The notes beneath the pieces are model-generated. The model saw nothing but the letters and a program-made list of their open reading frames with translations. It did no database searches and was not told the origin of the DNA. A stretch of 5,252 bases of DNA from positions 1 to 5,252 of the forward strand of contig PIVW01000411.1 in NCBI GenBank assembly GCA_003353825.1. Direction: 5' to 3'. This stretch comes from Chloroflexota bacterium (GTDB taxonomy: Bacteria; Chloroflexota; Anaerolineae; J102). How positions within the stretch are numbered: the stretch's first letter is position 1; each line of letters starts with the position of its first letter. Made by a program: the position numbers and the translations under genes. This document shows, piece after piece, positions 1 through 5,252 of this stretch.

Positions 1-210
1 GACAGCCATGCGCCAACAATGTCACCACCTGCGTCACGATGCCCTCATCTGTGCGCAGTCCATGAAACATCGTTCCTCGTCTTTCCGCAAAGGCTTTCTT
101 GCATACATGACACTTGTATCTTTGTAACTATGCACTCCTATGTTGCCCTCTTCTACCTGTCCCCTTGCAGGACAAGCCTCGTTAGGGCAGAATTGCTCCT
201 GCAGGTTCAT
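1..210 (-). pseudogene. IS transposase N-terminus (zinc-ribbon, IS1/InsA-like), frameshifted and cut by the window edge
   Basis: On the minus strand an ATG at 210-208 follows an AGAGGTG ribosome site (220-214). It opens with MNLQEQFCPNEACPARGQ and reaches HSYK near base 121. The frame then becomes nonsense, but after a shift of two bases (119-120) it continues from 118 as YKCHVCKKAFAERRGT, then MFHGLRTDEG and VTLLAHGC, with no stop down to base 2. Together the two pieces give a Cys-x4-Cys plus Cys-x2-Cys zinc ribbon and the start of a helix-turn-helix region. This is the layout I recognise for small IS transposases common in Chloroflexota and cyanobacteria. The catalytic DDE part would lie left of the window. 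The break sits where related proteins have a few charged residues between HSxK and RYxC, so a small deletion of about 7 bases, or a 1-base equivalent, is likely. IS1 uses programmed frameshifting, but not inside the zinc ribbon, so I read this as a pseudogene or a sequencing error. Confidence 0.68.
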
Positions 211-309
211 GTTCACCTCTCTGGCGATGTAATGGTTTCCAGATAAGGTTTGTTCATGAACCCGTTTCCGTCAAGTTTCTTCATGCTCCAAGTTCAAGTG
301 CGGTGCTAC
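1..309 (-). mobile_element. Probable end of an insertion sequence, boundary uncertain
   Basis: The transposase start at base 210 implies that the end of its element lies shortly to the right. Read on the minus strand from base 309, the sequence begins GGTAGCACCGCACTTGAACT. An element end starting with GG about 100 bases before the transposase start is plausible for IS1-like elements. No second copy of the terminal repeat or target duplication is visible, because the other end is outside the window. The interval also holds a perfect 10-base palindrome, GTTCATGAAC (252-261), of unknown role. The boundary at 309 is a guess; the presence of an IS remnant rests on the transposase. Confidence 0.3.
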
Positions 310-412
310 CTCAACAGGACTCGATTATTTGTTTAGCAATATAAGACAAATAACCTGGGTCTTGATTCCACACATTTTCCGTTCCAATCTCACAAAGAGG
401 AGAGAAGTGCAA
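310..412 (+). promoter_or_regulatory. Leader and possible promoter region of the aap operon
   Basis: This AT-rich stretch lies between the presumed IS flank and aapJ. It contains a TATAAG hexamer (340-345) that could be a -10 box, but no good -35 box lies 16-18 bases upstream. An imperfect inverted repeat, AAGAC (343-347) with GTCTT (359-363), 11-base spacer, overlaps the presumed start-point and could be an operator; this is weak. The ribosome site AAAGAGGAGAG (394-404) precedes the aapJ ATG at 413 by eight bases. If the IS arrived after the operon, it may have replaced the native upstream promoter. Confidence 0.25.
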
Positions 413-1510
413 ATGTCCCATAAGTTCGTAGTTTTATTCGCGGTACTGGTTATGGTTGTTCTTGCCGTTTCCGCTTGTGGCGCCGCTGCGCCCGCAGAAC
501 CAGTGTCAGAAAAACCGGCCGAAACCTCCGGCCCGGCCCCCGCTGCTGACACGGAAGCCCAAGAAACTGACGCCCAAAGCACCTTGGATGTCGTCAAAGA
601 ACGTGGCAAGATCGTTTGTGGCATGAATCAGGCTGTGCCTGGATTTGGTTTCCTAATGACAGATGGCTCATTTGCCGGTTTCGATGTTGCCTACTGCAAG
701 GCCGTTGCAGCCGCCATCTACGGCGATTCCGAAGCGGTCGAATATCGTCCCCTGACCGCCAGTGAGCGCTTCACGGCTCTTTCGGCAGGCGAAATCGATG
801 TCCTAATTCGCAATACCACCTGGACGCTGACCCGCGACACAGAATTAGCAGGCAACTTCGCCCCTACAACCTTCTACGATGGCCAAGGCATTCAGGTACG
901 CAAAGACAGCGGCATCGAATCGTTGGAGGATCTGGAAGGCACGGCTATTTGCGCGCAGCAGGGAACGACCACCGAACTGAATCTGGCCGACCAAATGGCT
1001 GCCATCGGCGTCAGCTACACGCCTGTTGTATTCGAAACGGCTGACGATACCACCAACGCCTATCTGGCAGGGCGCTGCGATGCCTGGACGACCGACCTCT
1101 CTGGCATCGTCGCCCGGCAATCCATCTTCGATGTACCCGATGATCACTCAACCCTACCAACTGTGCTCTCCAAAGAGCCGCTTGGCCCCATGGTGCGCCA
1201 CGGCGATGACCAGTGGTTTGATAGGGAAGCGAACTGGACGGACGCCGCTCATCATCTTATGGTCGCCACTCACCTTTTTTGTCATCTGCATTGTTGGCTG
1301 GTTTTTCTTCAATCCCCGCCCGATGACGCCGTCCCTGCCTGTCTTGCAGGAAAGAAATTATGTGGGGGGGAAAGCGTTTACGCCGGAGTTCATGGCCCTG
1401 CTTATGGGTCTGTCGGTGTATACTTCAGCCTTCATCGCCGAAATCGTGAGAGCGGGCATCCAGTCGGTAAGCAAAGGGCAACGAGAAGCCGCCACAGCAC
1501 TTGGTCTTAG
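413..1510 (+). pseudogene. aapJ: Amino-acid ABC transporter substrate-binding lipoprotein AapJ-like, 3'-truncated with out-of-frame tail
   Basis: This would be the extracytoplasmic binding protein that captures polar amino acids for the Aap/Bzt transporter. The ATG at 413 is chosen because GGAGAG lies eight bases upstream and the protein then starts with a typical signal peptide: K4, a hydrophobic core (residues 5-19) and the lipobox VSAC, with C22 as lipidated cysteine. Residues 23-57 are an Ala/Pro/Glu/Thr-rich linker. The SBP family 3 fold starts near 58, with GFDVAYCKAV (89-98), the Aap-typical RNTTWTLTRD (133-142), a hinge region and RCDAWTTDLSG (221-231). Homology ends at GDDQWFD (264-270, base 1222). 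The remaining 95 codons to the TAG at 1510 are aapQ read in the wrong frame, giving a Cys/His/Arg-rich tail. AapJ proteins continue for roughly 70-80 residues beyond this point, completing the first lobe and C-terminal helix, so the product is unlikely to fold or bind normally. Family assignment is firm; substrate is not determined. Confidence 0.85.
1217..1235 (+). other. Deletion (or misassembly) junction between aapJ and aapQ
   Basis: Upstream of here the plus-strand frame starting at 413 reads as an AapJ protein up to WFD. Downstream the frame one base later reads as an AapQ permease, from about GKRTGRTP on. The junction must lie in roughly 1217-1235. A typical aapJ-aapQ pair has the last part of aapJ, a short spacer and about 200 further aapQ codons between these points, so about 0.8-1 kb appears to be absent. 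That size is inferred from usual family lengths. No IS end or obvious direct repeat is seen at the join. Microhomology cannot be judged without the parental sequence. Confidence 0.75.
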
Positions 1511-1787
1511 CGGCTTTCAAGTCCTGCATCTGGTGATCTTCCCGCAGGCCATGCGAGTGATCGTACCACCATTGACCAGCCAGTATCTGAATCTGACAAA
1601 AAACTCGTCGCTGGCCGTCGCTGTCGGCTACCCCGACCTGGTCGCCATCGGCCGCACCGTCATCAATCAAACAGGGCGAGCAATCGAGGTGATCGGCATC
1701 ACGATGCTGGTTTATCTATCGATCAGCCTGGTGACGGCGCTGTTCATGAATTGGTACAACAAACGCATTAGCCTGGTGGAGCGTTAA
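1224..1787 (+). pseudogene. aapQ: Amino-acid ABC transporter permease AapQ-like, C-terminal half only
   Basis: AapQ is one of the two inner-membrane channel subunits of the Aap/Bzt transporter. The surviving ~188 codons begin with a membrane segment, LIILWSPLTFFVICIVGW (1248-1301), then a periplasmic loop and the second half of the binding-protein-dependent permease domain. The cytoplasmic EAA loop (1485-1544) starts EAATALGLSGF and ends IFP. It contacts the ATPase and keeps the conserved Gly. A final hydrophobic stretch precedes the C-terminus NKRISLVER and TAA. AapQ proteins are usually near 390-400 residues, so the N-terminal half is lost. No start codon with a ribosome site exists near the junction; an in-frame ATG at 1206 lies in aapJ sequence and has none. 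The frame is open upstream only by chance in aapJ DNA. A run of seven G (1364-1370) does not disturb the permease frame. The remnant is probably untranslated. Confidence 0.85.
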
Positions 1788-1789
1788 TC

Positions 1790-3001
1790 ATGACTACCGC
1801 AAGAGCATCATCGGAAGTCCTGCCCCCGCCCACCGAGCGTTACTCGATCCTGGGCTGGCTGCGTAGTAACCTGTTCGGTTCCATAACCGATACTATCCTG
1901 ACGATAGTAGCGCTGGTTATCGCTGTCGGCATCTCAGTCGCCTTCTTCCGCTGGGCTTTTTCAGTGGCGAACTGGGCGGTTGTCGTCGACAATTTCCCTC
2001 TGTTCATGAAGGGCCAGTACCCTATCGATCAAGTTTGGCGTTTGTGGTTATGCGTCTACCTGCTCGCCGCTCTTACCGGCTTGATATGGGGTGTCTTCGT
2101 ACAGGGACGCAATTTTACTGCCGTGATCCTTCTGGCGGTCCCGGTATTTCTGGCACTCGCTGCCCTGAGCTTGGGAGCCACCACCGGCGCACTATTAGTC
2201 GCCCTGCTCGATGTAGTGGGCCTGATCTTCTATTTCCTGGGAAGATCAAATCCCAGGCGATTTCAGCGCGTAGTGACCACATTCGTTTTACTCTATTTCC
2301 CATTGGTCATCCTGATCGTACGGGGATTTGGAGAAGAAGGTTTCCTCAGCCTTGTTCCATCGAATTTGTGGGGCGGTCTCCTACTCTCGCTGTTATTGGC
2401 CGTCGTAGGTATCGTCTTGTCATTTCCCCTCGGCGTGCTACTTGCGCTCGGCCGCCAATCGGAAATGCGGGCTGTCAAAACCCTTTGTGTGATCTACATC
2501 GAATTCATCCGCGGCGTGCCCCTCATCACACTGCTCTTCATGGGCCAGGTGATGCTGCCTTTCTTCCTGCCTTCTGGCATGACGGTGGATCGTGTGATTC
2601 GCGCAGCGGTGGCTATCATTTTGTTTGCCGCCGCCTATCTCGCTGAAAATGTGCGCGGCGGCTTGCAGTCTATCCCCAGAGGCCAATACGAGGCAGCCGA
2701 CGCTATTGCCCTGAGTGGTTACCAGAAGATGAGGCGCATCATCCTGCCACAGGCGCTACGCACCGTGATTCCGGTGCTGGTGGGTCAGTTCATCGGTCTG
2801 TTCAAGGATACGTCCCTGGTGGCGTTGGTGGGCTTGCTCGACCTGTTGGGTATCGCCCGCGGCGTGCTGGCTAATCCCGCCTATATCGGACGCCAGCTCG
2901 AAGTCTATATCTTCATCACCATGGTCTACTGGGTGTTCAGCTATTCGATGTCCTATGGTAGCCGACGGCTCGAGACCTCTCTGGGTGTTGGCGAACGCTA
3001 A
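1790..3001 (+). CDS. aapM: Amino-acid ABC transporter permease AapM-like
   Basis: Second channel subunit of the polar amino-acid transporter, an inner-membrane protein of 403 residues, close to the usual family length. The ATG follows the aapQ stop by two bases. Its ribosome site GGTGGAG (1775-1781) lies inside the last aapQ codons, so the genes were translationally linked. After a cytoplasmic N-terminus (1-30) come hydrophobic segments near 35-55, 85-104, 109-127, 133-151 and 161-178, the extra helices typical of AapM/BztC. The permease domain proper covers about 195-395. The conserved EFIRGVPL (238-245) and DTSLVALVGLLDLLG (340-354) are present. The EAA loop runs 301-320, starting EAADAIALSGY and ending IILP; the normally invariant Gly of EAAxxxG is Ala307. 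The frame is intact, with no sign of decay despite the damaged upstream genes. Translation without coupling from aapQ should still be possible from its own ribosome site. Confidence 0.93.
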   Translation: MTTARASSEVLPPPTERYSILGWLRSNLFGSITDTILTIVALVIAVGISVAFFRWAFSVANWAVVVDNFPLFMKGQYPIDQVWRLWLCVYLLAALTGLIWGVFVQGRNFTAVILLAVPVFLALAALSLGATTGALLVALLDVVGLIFYFLGRSNPRRFQRVVTTFVLLYFPLVILIVRGFGEEGFLSLVPSNLWGGLLLSLLLAVVGIVLSFPLGVLLALGRQSEMRAVKTLCVIYIEFIRGVPLITLLFMGQVMLPFFLPSGMTVDRVIRAAVAIILFAAAYLAENVRGGLQSIPRGQYEAADAIALSGYQKMRRIILPQALRTVIPVLVGQFIGLFKDTSLVALVGLLDLLGIARGVLANPAYIGRQLEVYIFITMVYWVFSYSMSYGSRRLETSLGVGER

Positions 3002-3004
3002 AGC

Positions 3005-3033
3005 TAGACAGGTATACACAACGCTGGTATAAC
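3005..3033 (+). promoter_or_regulatory. Candidate sigma-70-type promoter for aapP
   Basis: TAGACA (3005-3010) and TATAAC (3028-3033) match the -35 and -10 consensus at five of six positions each and are separated by 17 bases, the optimal spacing. They begin four bases after the aapM stop and lie 57 bases before the aapP start. The 89-base aapM-aapP gap is longer than the two-base gap between aapQ and aapM, which fits a separate start. Such matches also occur by chance, so expression from here is inferred. Confidence 0.42.
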
Positions 3034-3090
3034 GATTATGAAATGTATCACCGAACATAGTCACAAGTCAGTTAGATTACGGAGTTTGAT

Positions 3091-3831
3091 ATGAGTGAAC
3101 CTATCATCATTGCCCAAGATGTTCATAAATGGTTTGGCCAATTTCACGCCCTGCGCGGCATAGACATGGAAGTGGGCAAAGGAGAGGTCATCGTCATCTT
3201 CGGGCCTTCTGGTTCGGGAAAATCGACCTTTATCCGCACCATCAACCGTCTGGAAGAGCACCAACAGGGCACCATTATCGTCGATGGCATCGAATTGAGC
3301 CACGATGTACGTAACATCGCCGCGATCCGGCGTGAAGTGGGTATGGTGTTTCAACAATTCAATCTGTTCCCGCACCTGACTGTGTTGCAGAACGTGACAC
3401 TGGGGCCGATCCAGGTGCGCAAGTGGAAAAAGTCCAAAGCGGAAGAGGTTGCCATGCAATTGCTCGAACGCGTTGGTATCCCCGAACAGGCGAGCAAGTA
3501 TCCCGGCCAACTTTCGGGCGGCCAACAGCAACGTGTGGCCATTGCCCGGGCCCTGGCCATGCAACCGAAGATCATGCTCTTCGACGAACCCACCTCCGCT
3601 CTGGATCCCGAAATGATCAAGGAGGTGCTGGATGTTATGGTCGGATTGGCGGAAAGTGGTATGACCATGCTCGTGGTCACCCATGAGATGGGCTTTGCCC
3701 GCGCAGTAGCCAACCGCATGTTCTTCTTCGACGAAGGCACTATTGTCGAGAGTGGCCCACCCAGCCAGATCTTCGAACACCCGCAAGAAGATCGTACCAA
3801 GCTCTTCCTTTCCCAGATCTTGCAGCATTAG
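3091..3831 (+). CDS. aapP: Amino-acid ABC transporter ATP-binding protein AapP-like
   Basis: Cytoplasmic ATPase that powers amino-acid import through the AapQ/AapM channel. At 246 residues it is full length for the polar amino-acid (GlnQ/HisP/AapP) subfamily. The ATG at 3091 has GGAG (3081-3084) six bases upstream. Visible motifs in order: Walker [10 protein letters not shown] (38-46), Q-loop [10 protein letters not shown] (86-95), ABC signature LSGGQQQR (141-148), Walker B IMLFDEP (161-167) with catalytic Glu166, D-loop SALD (169-172) and H-loop His198 in VVTHEMGFA. The [16 protein letters not shown] stretch is characteristic of amino-acid importers rather than sugar or metal importers. All catalytic residues are present, so the protein should be active and could in principle serve other permeases of the same family. 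It is the last gene of the operon, with its own likely promoter in the preceding gap. Confidence 0.95.
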   Translation: MSEPIIIAQDVHKWFGQFHALRGIDMEVGKGEVIVIFGPSGSGKSTFIRTINRLEEHQQGTIIVDGIELSHDVRNIAAIRREVGMVFQQFNLFPHLTVLQNVTLGPIQVRKWKKSKAEEVAMQLLERVGIPEQASKYPGQLSGGQQQRVAIARALAMQPKIMLFDEPTSALDPEMIKEVLDVMVGLAESGMTMLVVTHEMGFARAVANRMFFFDEGTIVESGPPSQIFEHPQEDRTKLFLSQILQH

Positions 3832-3836
3832 CACAG

Positions 3837-3856
3837 GAACATAGAGCGCTCTGTTC
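3837..3856 (+). other. Small inverted repeat just after aapP
   Basis: A perfect 10-base palindrome AGAGCGCTCT (3843-3852) is flanked by GAAC (3837-3840) and GTTC (3853-3856), with two unpaired bases (AT) on the left arm. It starts six bases after the aapP stop. Transcribed, it can form a short hairpin, but no T run follows, so it is not a canonical terminator. It could protect the 3' end of the message or be a protein site; neither is shown. Confidence 0.25.
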
Positions 3857-3890
3857 TCACCGATCCTAAACATAAAGCTCCACTACCAAA

Positions 3891-3944
3891 CAATAAAAAA
3901 CCACCAGATAGGTGCACAAGGACTCATGTGTCTATCTGGCGGTT
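3891..3944 (-). terminator. Intrinsic terminator facing the minus strand (long hairpin)
   Basis: The arms AACCACCAGATAG (3899-3911) and CTATCTGGCGGTT (3932-3944) pair over 13 positions with one mismatch. Inside the loop CACA (3915-3918) and TGTG (3927-3930) add an inner stem. On the minus strand the hairpin is followed directly by TTTTTTATTG (3900-3891), the classic Rho-independent layout. On the plus strand it is followed by a G-rich stretch, so it is a poor terminator for aapP, although the structure itself could still slow polymerase or stabilise the transcript end. No clear minus-strand gene lies directly to its right. Confidence 0.5.
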
Positions 3945-3950
3945 GGGGCA

Positions 3951-4002
3951 GGTCGCAGGTCGCAGGTCGCAGGTCGCAGGTCGCAGGTCGCAGGTCGCAG
4001 GT
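3951..4002 (+). repeat. Heptanucleotide tandem repeat, 7 perfect copies of GGTCGCA
   Basis: Seven consecutive identical 7-base units fill 3951-3999, followed by a partial unit GGT (4000-4002) and preceded by a partial GCA. It is not in a coding frame of any supported gene. Short heptamer arrays of this kind are known in cyanobacterial intergenic regions, and I associate them with Chloroflexota too. Perfect identity suggests replication slippage and recent expansion. It lies about 100 bases before the M42 peptidase start, where a change in copy number would alter leader or promoter spacing. Confidence 0.95.
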
Positions 4003-4017
4003 GCGAGTTCAGTTACA

Positions 4018-4086
4018 GACAAGGTTGAACTTGTCACTTGCAACACACATCGACAACTTTTTGCCGATGTCGGCGCTGTAAGCGCC
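4018..4086 (+). promoter_or_regulatory. Short hairpins in the leader of the M42 peptidase gene
   Basis: GACAAG (4018-4023) pairs with CTTGTC (4030-4035) around a six-base loop. GGCGCT (4072-4077) pairs perfectly with AGCGCC (4081-4086) around GTA and ends only two bases before the weak ribosome site GTGAG (4089-4093). GCCG (4063-4066) can pair with CGGC (4071-4074), sharing bases 4072-4074 with the previous stem, so the two exclude each other. These could modulate translation start. I found no convincing -35/-10 pair here. The role is speculative. Confidence 0.25.
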
Positions 4087-4099
4087 TAGTGAGCCAAAA

Positions 4100-5143
4100 A
4101 TGTCCAACCCCGTAATCGATAGCGATTATTTACTCAAAACCCTCGCCGATCTCCTGAATATCCCCAGCCCTACCGGTCGAGCCGAAGCGGCCATCGCTTA
4201 TTGCGAACAGGCGATGCTCGATCTGGGTCTCTCGCCCCGTCGCACCCCAAAGGGTGTCCTCACTGCTGAGTGGGCCGGTGTCAACGAGAATGCGCCAAGA
4301 GCCCTCACTGCCCATGCCGACACGCTGGGTGCGATGGTCAAAGAGATCAAAAGCTGCGGGCGTTTGAAACTAAGTGCACTGGGTGATTACGCCTGGAATA
4401 CGGTAGAGGGAGAAGGGTGTTCGGTGTTCACAAACGCAGGTCGAGTGATCCGGGGCAGCCTGCTTCTGGTCAAATCATCTGGTCATGTGCATGGTACAGC
4501 TGTTCGCACGACAGAGAGGGATGCGAAGGCGATGGAGGTGCGGCTGGATGAATGCACCTCGGCGGCGGAAGAAACACGAGCCTTTGGTATCGAAGTAGGC
4601 GATTTCGTCGCCTTCGACCCGCGCCAGGAAATGAGCGAAAGTGGTTTTATACGATCCCGGCATCTAGATGACAAGGCAGGCATCGCCTGTGTGCTGGCAG
4701 CTGTGCAGGCGATGCAGCGAGAGGAAATCAAGCCAGCGCAACGCACAACGCTGCATATCAGCAATTATGAAGAAGTGGGACATGGTGCAGCTACCGGATT
4801 TCCAACAGACTTGTTCGATCTTGTGGCGGTGGATATGGCGGCCGTGGGCGAAGGCCAAACATCGGATGAGTTCCACGTCACCATCTGTGCAAAAGATTCT
4901 GATGGGCCCTACCACACTGATCTAACCAACCAGCTTCGTTCACTCGCCCAGACATTCGATATCCCTCACAAAGTCGATATCTATCCCTACTACGGTTCGG
5001 ACGCCGAGGCCTATTGGCGGGCTGGTGGCGATGTACGCGTCGCCTTAATCGGTCCAGGTGTCGACGCTTCTCACAATTATGAGCGCACACATGTCGAATC
5101 GCTGCTTGCAACTACCAGGCTCATTGTGGCTTATCTAGTTTGA
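4100..5143 (+). CDS. M42-family metallo-aminopeptidase (FrvX/TET/CelM-like)
   Basis: A cytoplasmic di-metal aminopeptidase that removes N-terminal residues from peptides; relatives assemble into large self-compartmentalised complexes. At 347 residues it has the normal length. Visible key residues, assigned by analogy with TET-type enzymes: His72-x-Asp74 in LTAHADTLG, bridging Asp190 in SRHLDDKAG, catalytic Glu224 and metal ligand Glu225 in YEEVGHGAA, Asp245 in VAVDMA, and His331 in NYERTHVES. The inserted dimerisation/PDZ-like domain falls roughly between residues 85 and 180. The first motif reads HADT rather than the common HxDE, which I recall as normal for this subgroup. The ATG at 4100 is fixed by an in-frame TAA at 4079-4081; the ribosome site GTGAG (4089-4093) is weak. 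It lies 268 bases after aapP, past the hairpin and heptamer array, so it is probably transcribed separately. It fits with amino-acid uptake in a peptide-using cell. Substrate preference cannot be read from the sequence. Confidence 0.93.
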   Translation: MSNPVIDSDYLLKTLADLLNIPSPTGRAEAAIAYCEQAMLDLGLSPRRTPKGVLTAEWAGVNENAPRALTAHADTLGAMVKEIKSCGRLKLSALGDYAWNTVEGEGCSVFTNAGRVIRGSLLLVKSSGHVHGTAVRTTERDAKAMEVRLDECTSAAEETRAFGIEVGDFVAFDPRQEMSESGFIRSRHLDDKAGIACVLAAVQAMQREEIKPAQRTTLHISNYEEVGHGAATGFPTDLFDLVAVDMAAVGEGQTSDEFHVTICAKDSDGPYHTDLTNQLRSLAQTFDIPHKVDIYPYYGSDAEAYWRAGGDVRVALIGPGVDASHNYERTHVESLLATTRLIVAYLV

Positions 5144-5237
5144 CAATGGCACATTTCTCTAGACCATCAGGCACTATATCTTGTGGGTACCAGTTATTGA
5201 CGCCCATATGCAGTAGGGCGACATCAATTGCCGTTCG
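5121..5237 (-). pseudogene. Possible C-terminal remnant of a minus-strand gene, unrecognised
   Basis: On the minus strand an open frame of 38 codons after an in-frame TAA (5240-5238) reads RTAIDVALLHMGVNN, then WYPQDIVPDGLEKCA, and ends IVKLDKPQ with TGA at 5123-5121. It overlaps the last 23 bases of the peptidase gene tail to tail. The composition, with a hydrophobic strand followed by a WYP/DxVPDGL stretch, looks like the end of a real protein rather than random translation. The upstream stop means it would have to be broken or frameshifted. It is short and I cannot name a family. An inverted repeat CGCCC (5201-5205) / GGGCG (5216-5220) lies within it. The plus strand of 5144-5252 has nothing else I can support. 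Confidence 0.22.
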
Positions 5238-5252
5238 TTAGTAACTGTGCCG

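Noticed and set aside
19..246. 75-codon plus-strand open frame at the left edge
   Set aside because: It is the antisense of the transposase remnant; the zinc-ribbon Cys pattern is on the minus strand.
329..412. Upstream extension of the aapJ reading frame from a TTG at 329
   Set aside because: The extra 28 residues would precede a complete signal peptide; the ATG at 413 has the good ribosome site and gives a proper lipobox lipoprotein.
1026..1223. Part of the 1026-1787 open frame upstream of the junction as a real permease N-terminus
   Set aside because: It is aapJ DNA read in the wrong frame, with no membrane segments or ribosome site; only the part after the junction resembles a permease.
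1217..1370. Programmed frameshift producing an AapJ-AapQ fusion
   Set aside because: No slippery sequence lies at the junction, and large conserved parts of both proteins are missing, which frameshifting cannot restore. The G7 run at 1364-1370 is wholly inside the permease frame.
2035..2646. 203-codon plus-strand open frame inside aapM
   Set aside because: Arg/Pro-rich out-of-frame translation of aapM with no domain or ribosome site.
3061..3873. 270-codon minus-strand open frame opposite aapP
   Set aside because: It is the shadow of aapP: His-rich, low-complexity translation without a recognisable domain, while the plus strand has all ABC ATPase motifs.
3951..4002. CRISPR array
   Set aside because: Units are 7 bases with no spacers; this is a simple tandem repeat.

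Overview
The window looks like a chromosomal fragment from a bacterium of the Chloroflexota (Anaerolineae/Caldilineae-like). This rests on a lipoprotein-anchored solute-binding protein with an Ala/Pro/Glu/Thr-rich linker, the flavour of the M42 peptidase and transposase proteins, and an intergenic heptanucleotide repeat. It is a judgement from protein style, not a database match.

Layout, left to right. (1) Bases 1 to about 210, minus strand: the start of an insertion-sequence transposase with an N-terminal zinc ribbon. It is broken by a frameshift and runs off the left edge. (2) Bases 211-412: the IS flank and the leader of the next operon. (3) Bases 413-3831, plus strand: a four-gene polar amino-acid ABC transporter locus of the Aap/Bzt type in the usual order aapJ (binding protein), aapQ (permease), aapM (permease), aapP (ATPase). 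The first two genes are not intact. The aapJ reading frame breaks off after about 270 codons and joins, out of frame, the last ~188 codons of aapQ. The 3' end of aapJ, the aapJ-aapQ spacer and the 5' half of aapQ are missing. aapM and aapP are complete, and aapP has a good candidate promoter of its own. (4) Bases 3832-4099: an intergenic region with a long hairpin whose poly-T tail lies on the minus strand, seven perfect tandem copies of GGTCGCA, and small hairpins just before the next start codon. (5) Bases 4100-5143, plus strand: a complete M42-family metallo-aminopeptidase. (6) Bases 5144-5252: a short tail whose minus strand carries a possible C-terminal coding remnant overlapping the end of the peptidase gene.

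Functionally, an intact Aap system would bind amino acids outside the membrane (AapJ), move them through an AapQ/AapM channel and power this with AapP. The neighbouring M42 peptidase would trim peptides to amino acids in the cytoplasm, so the two fit peptide and amino-acid use, although they probably form separate transcription units. As written, the transporter cannot work through AapJ and AapQ. Either this is a recent deletion or the contig was misassembled or chimeric at about base 1222.

I see no clear new defence, mobile or regulatory system. The items most worth a second look are the aapJ/aapQ junction, the hidden frameshifted transposase, the minus-facing terminator between two plus-strand genes, and the heptamer array.
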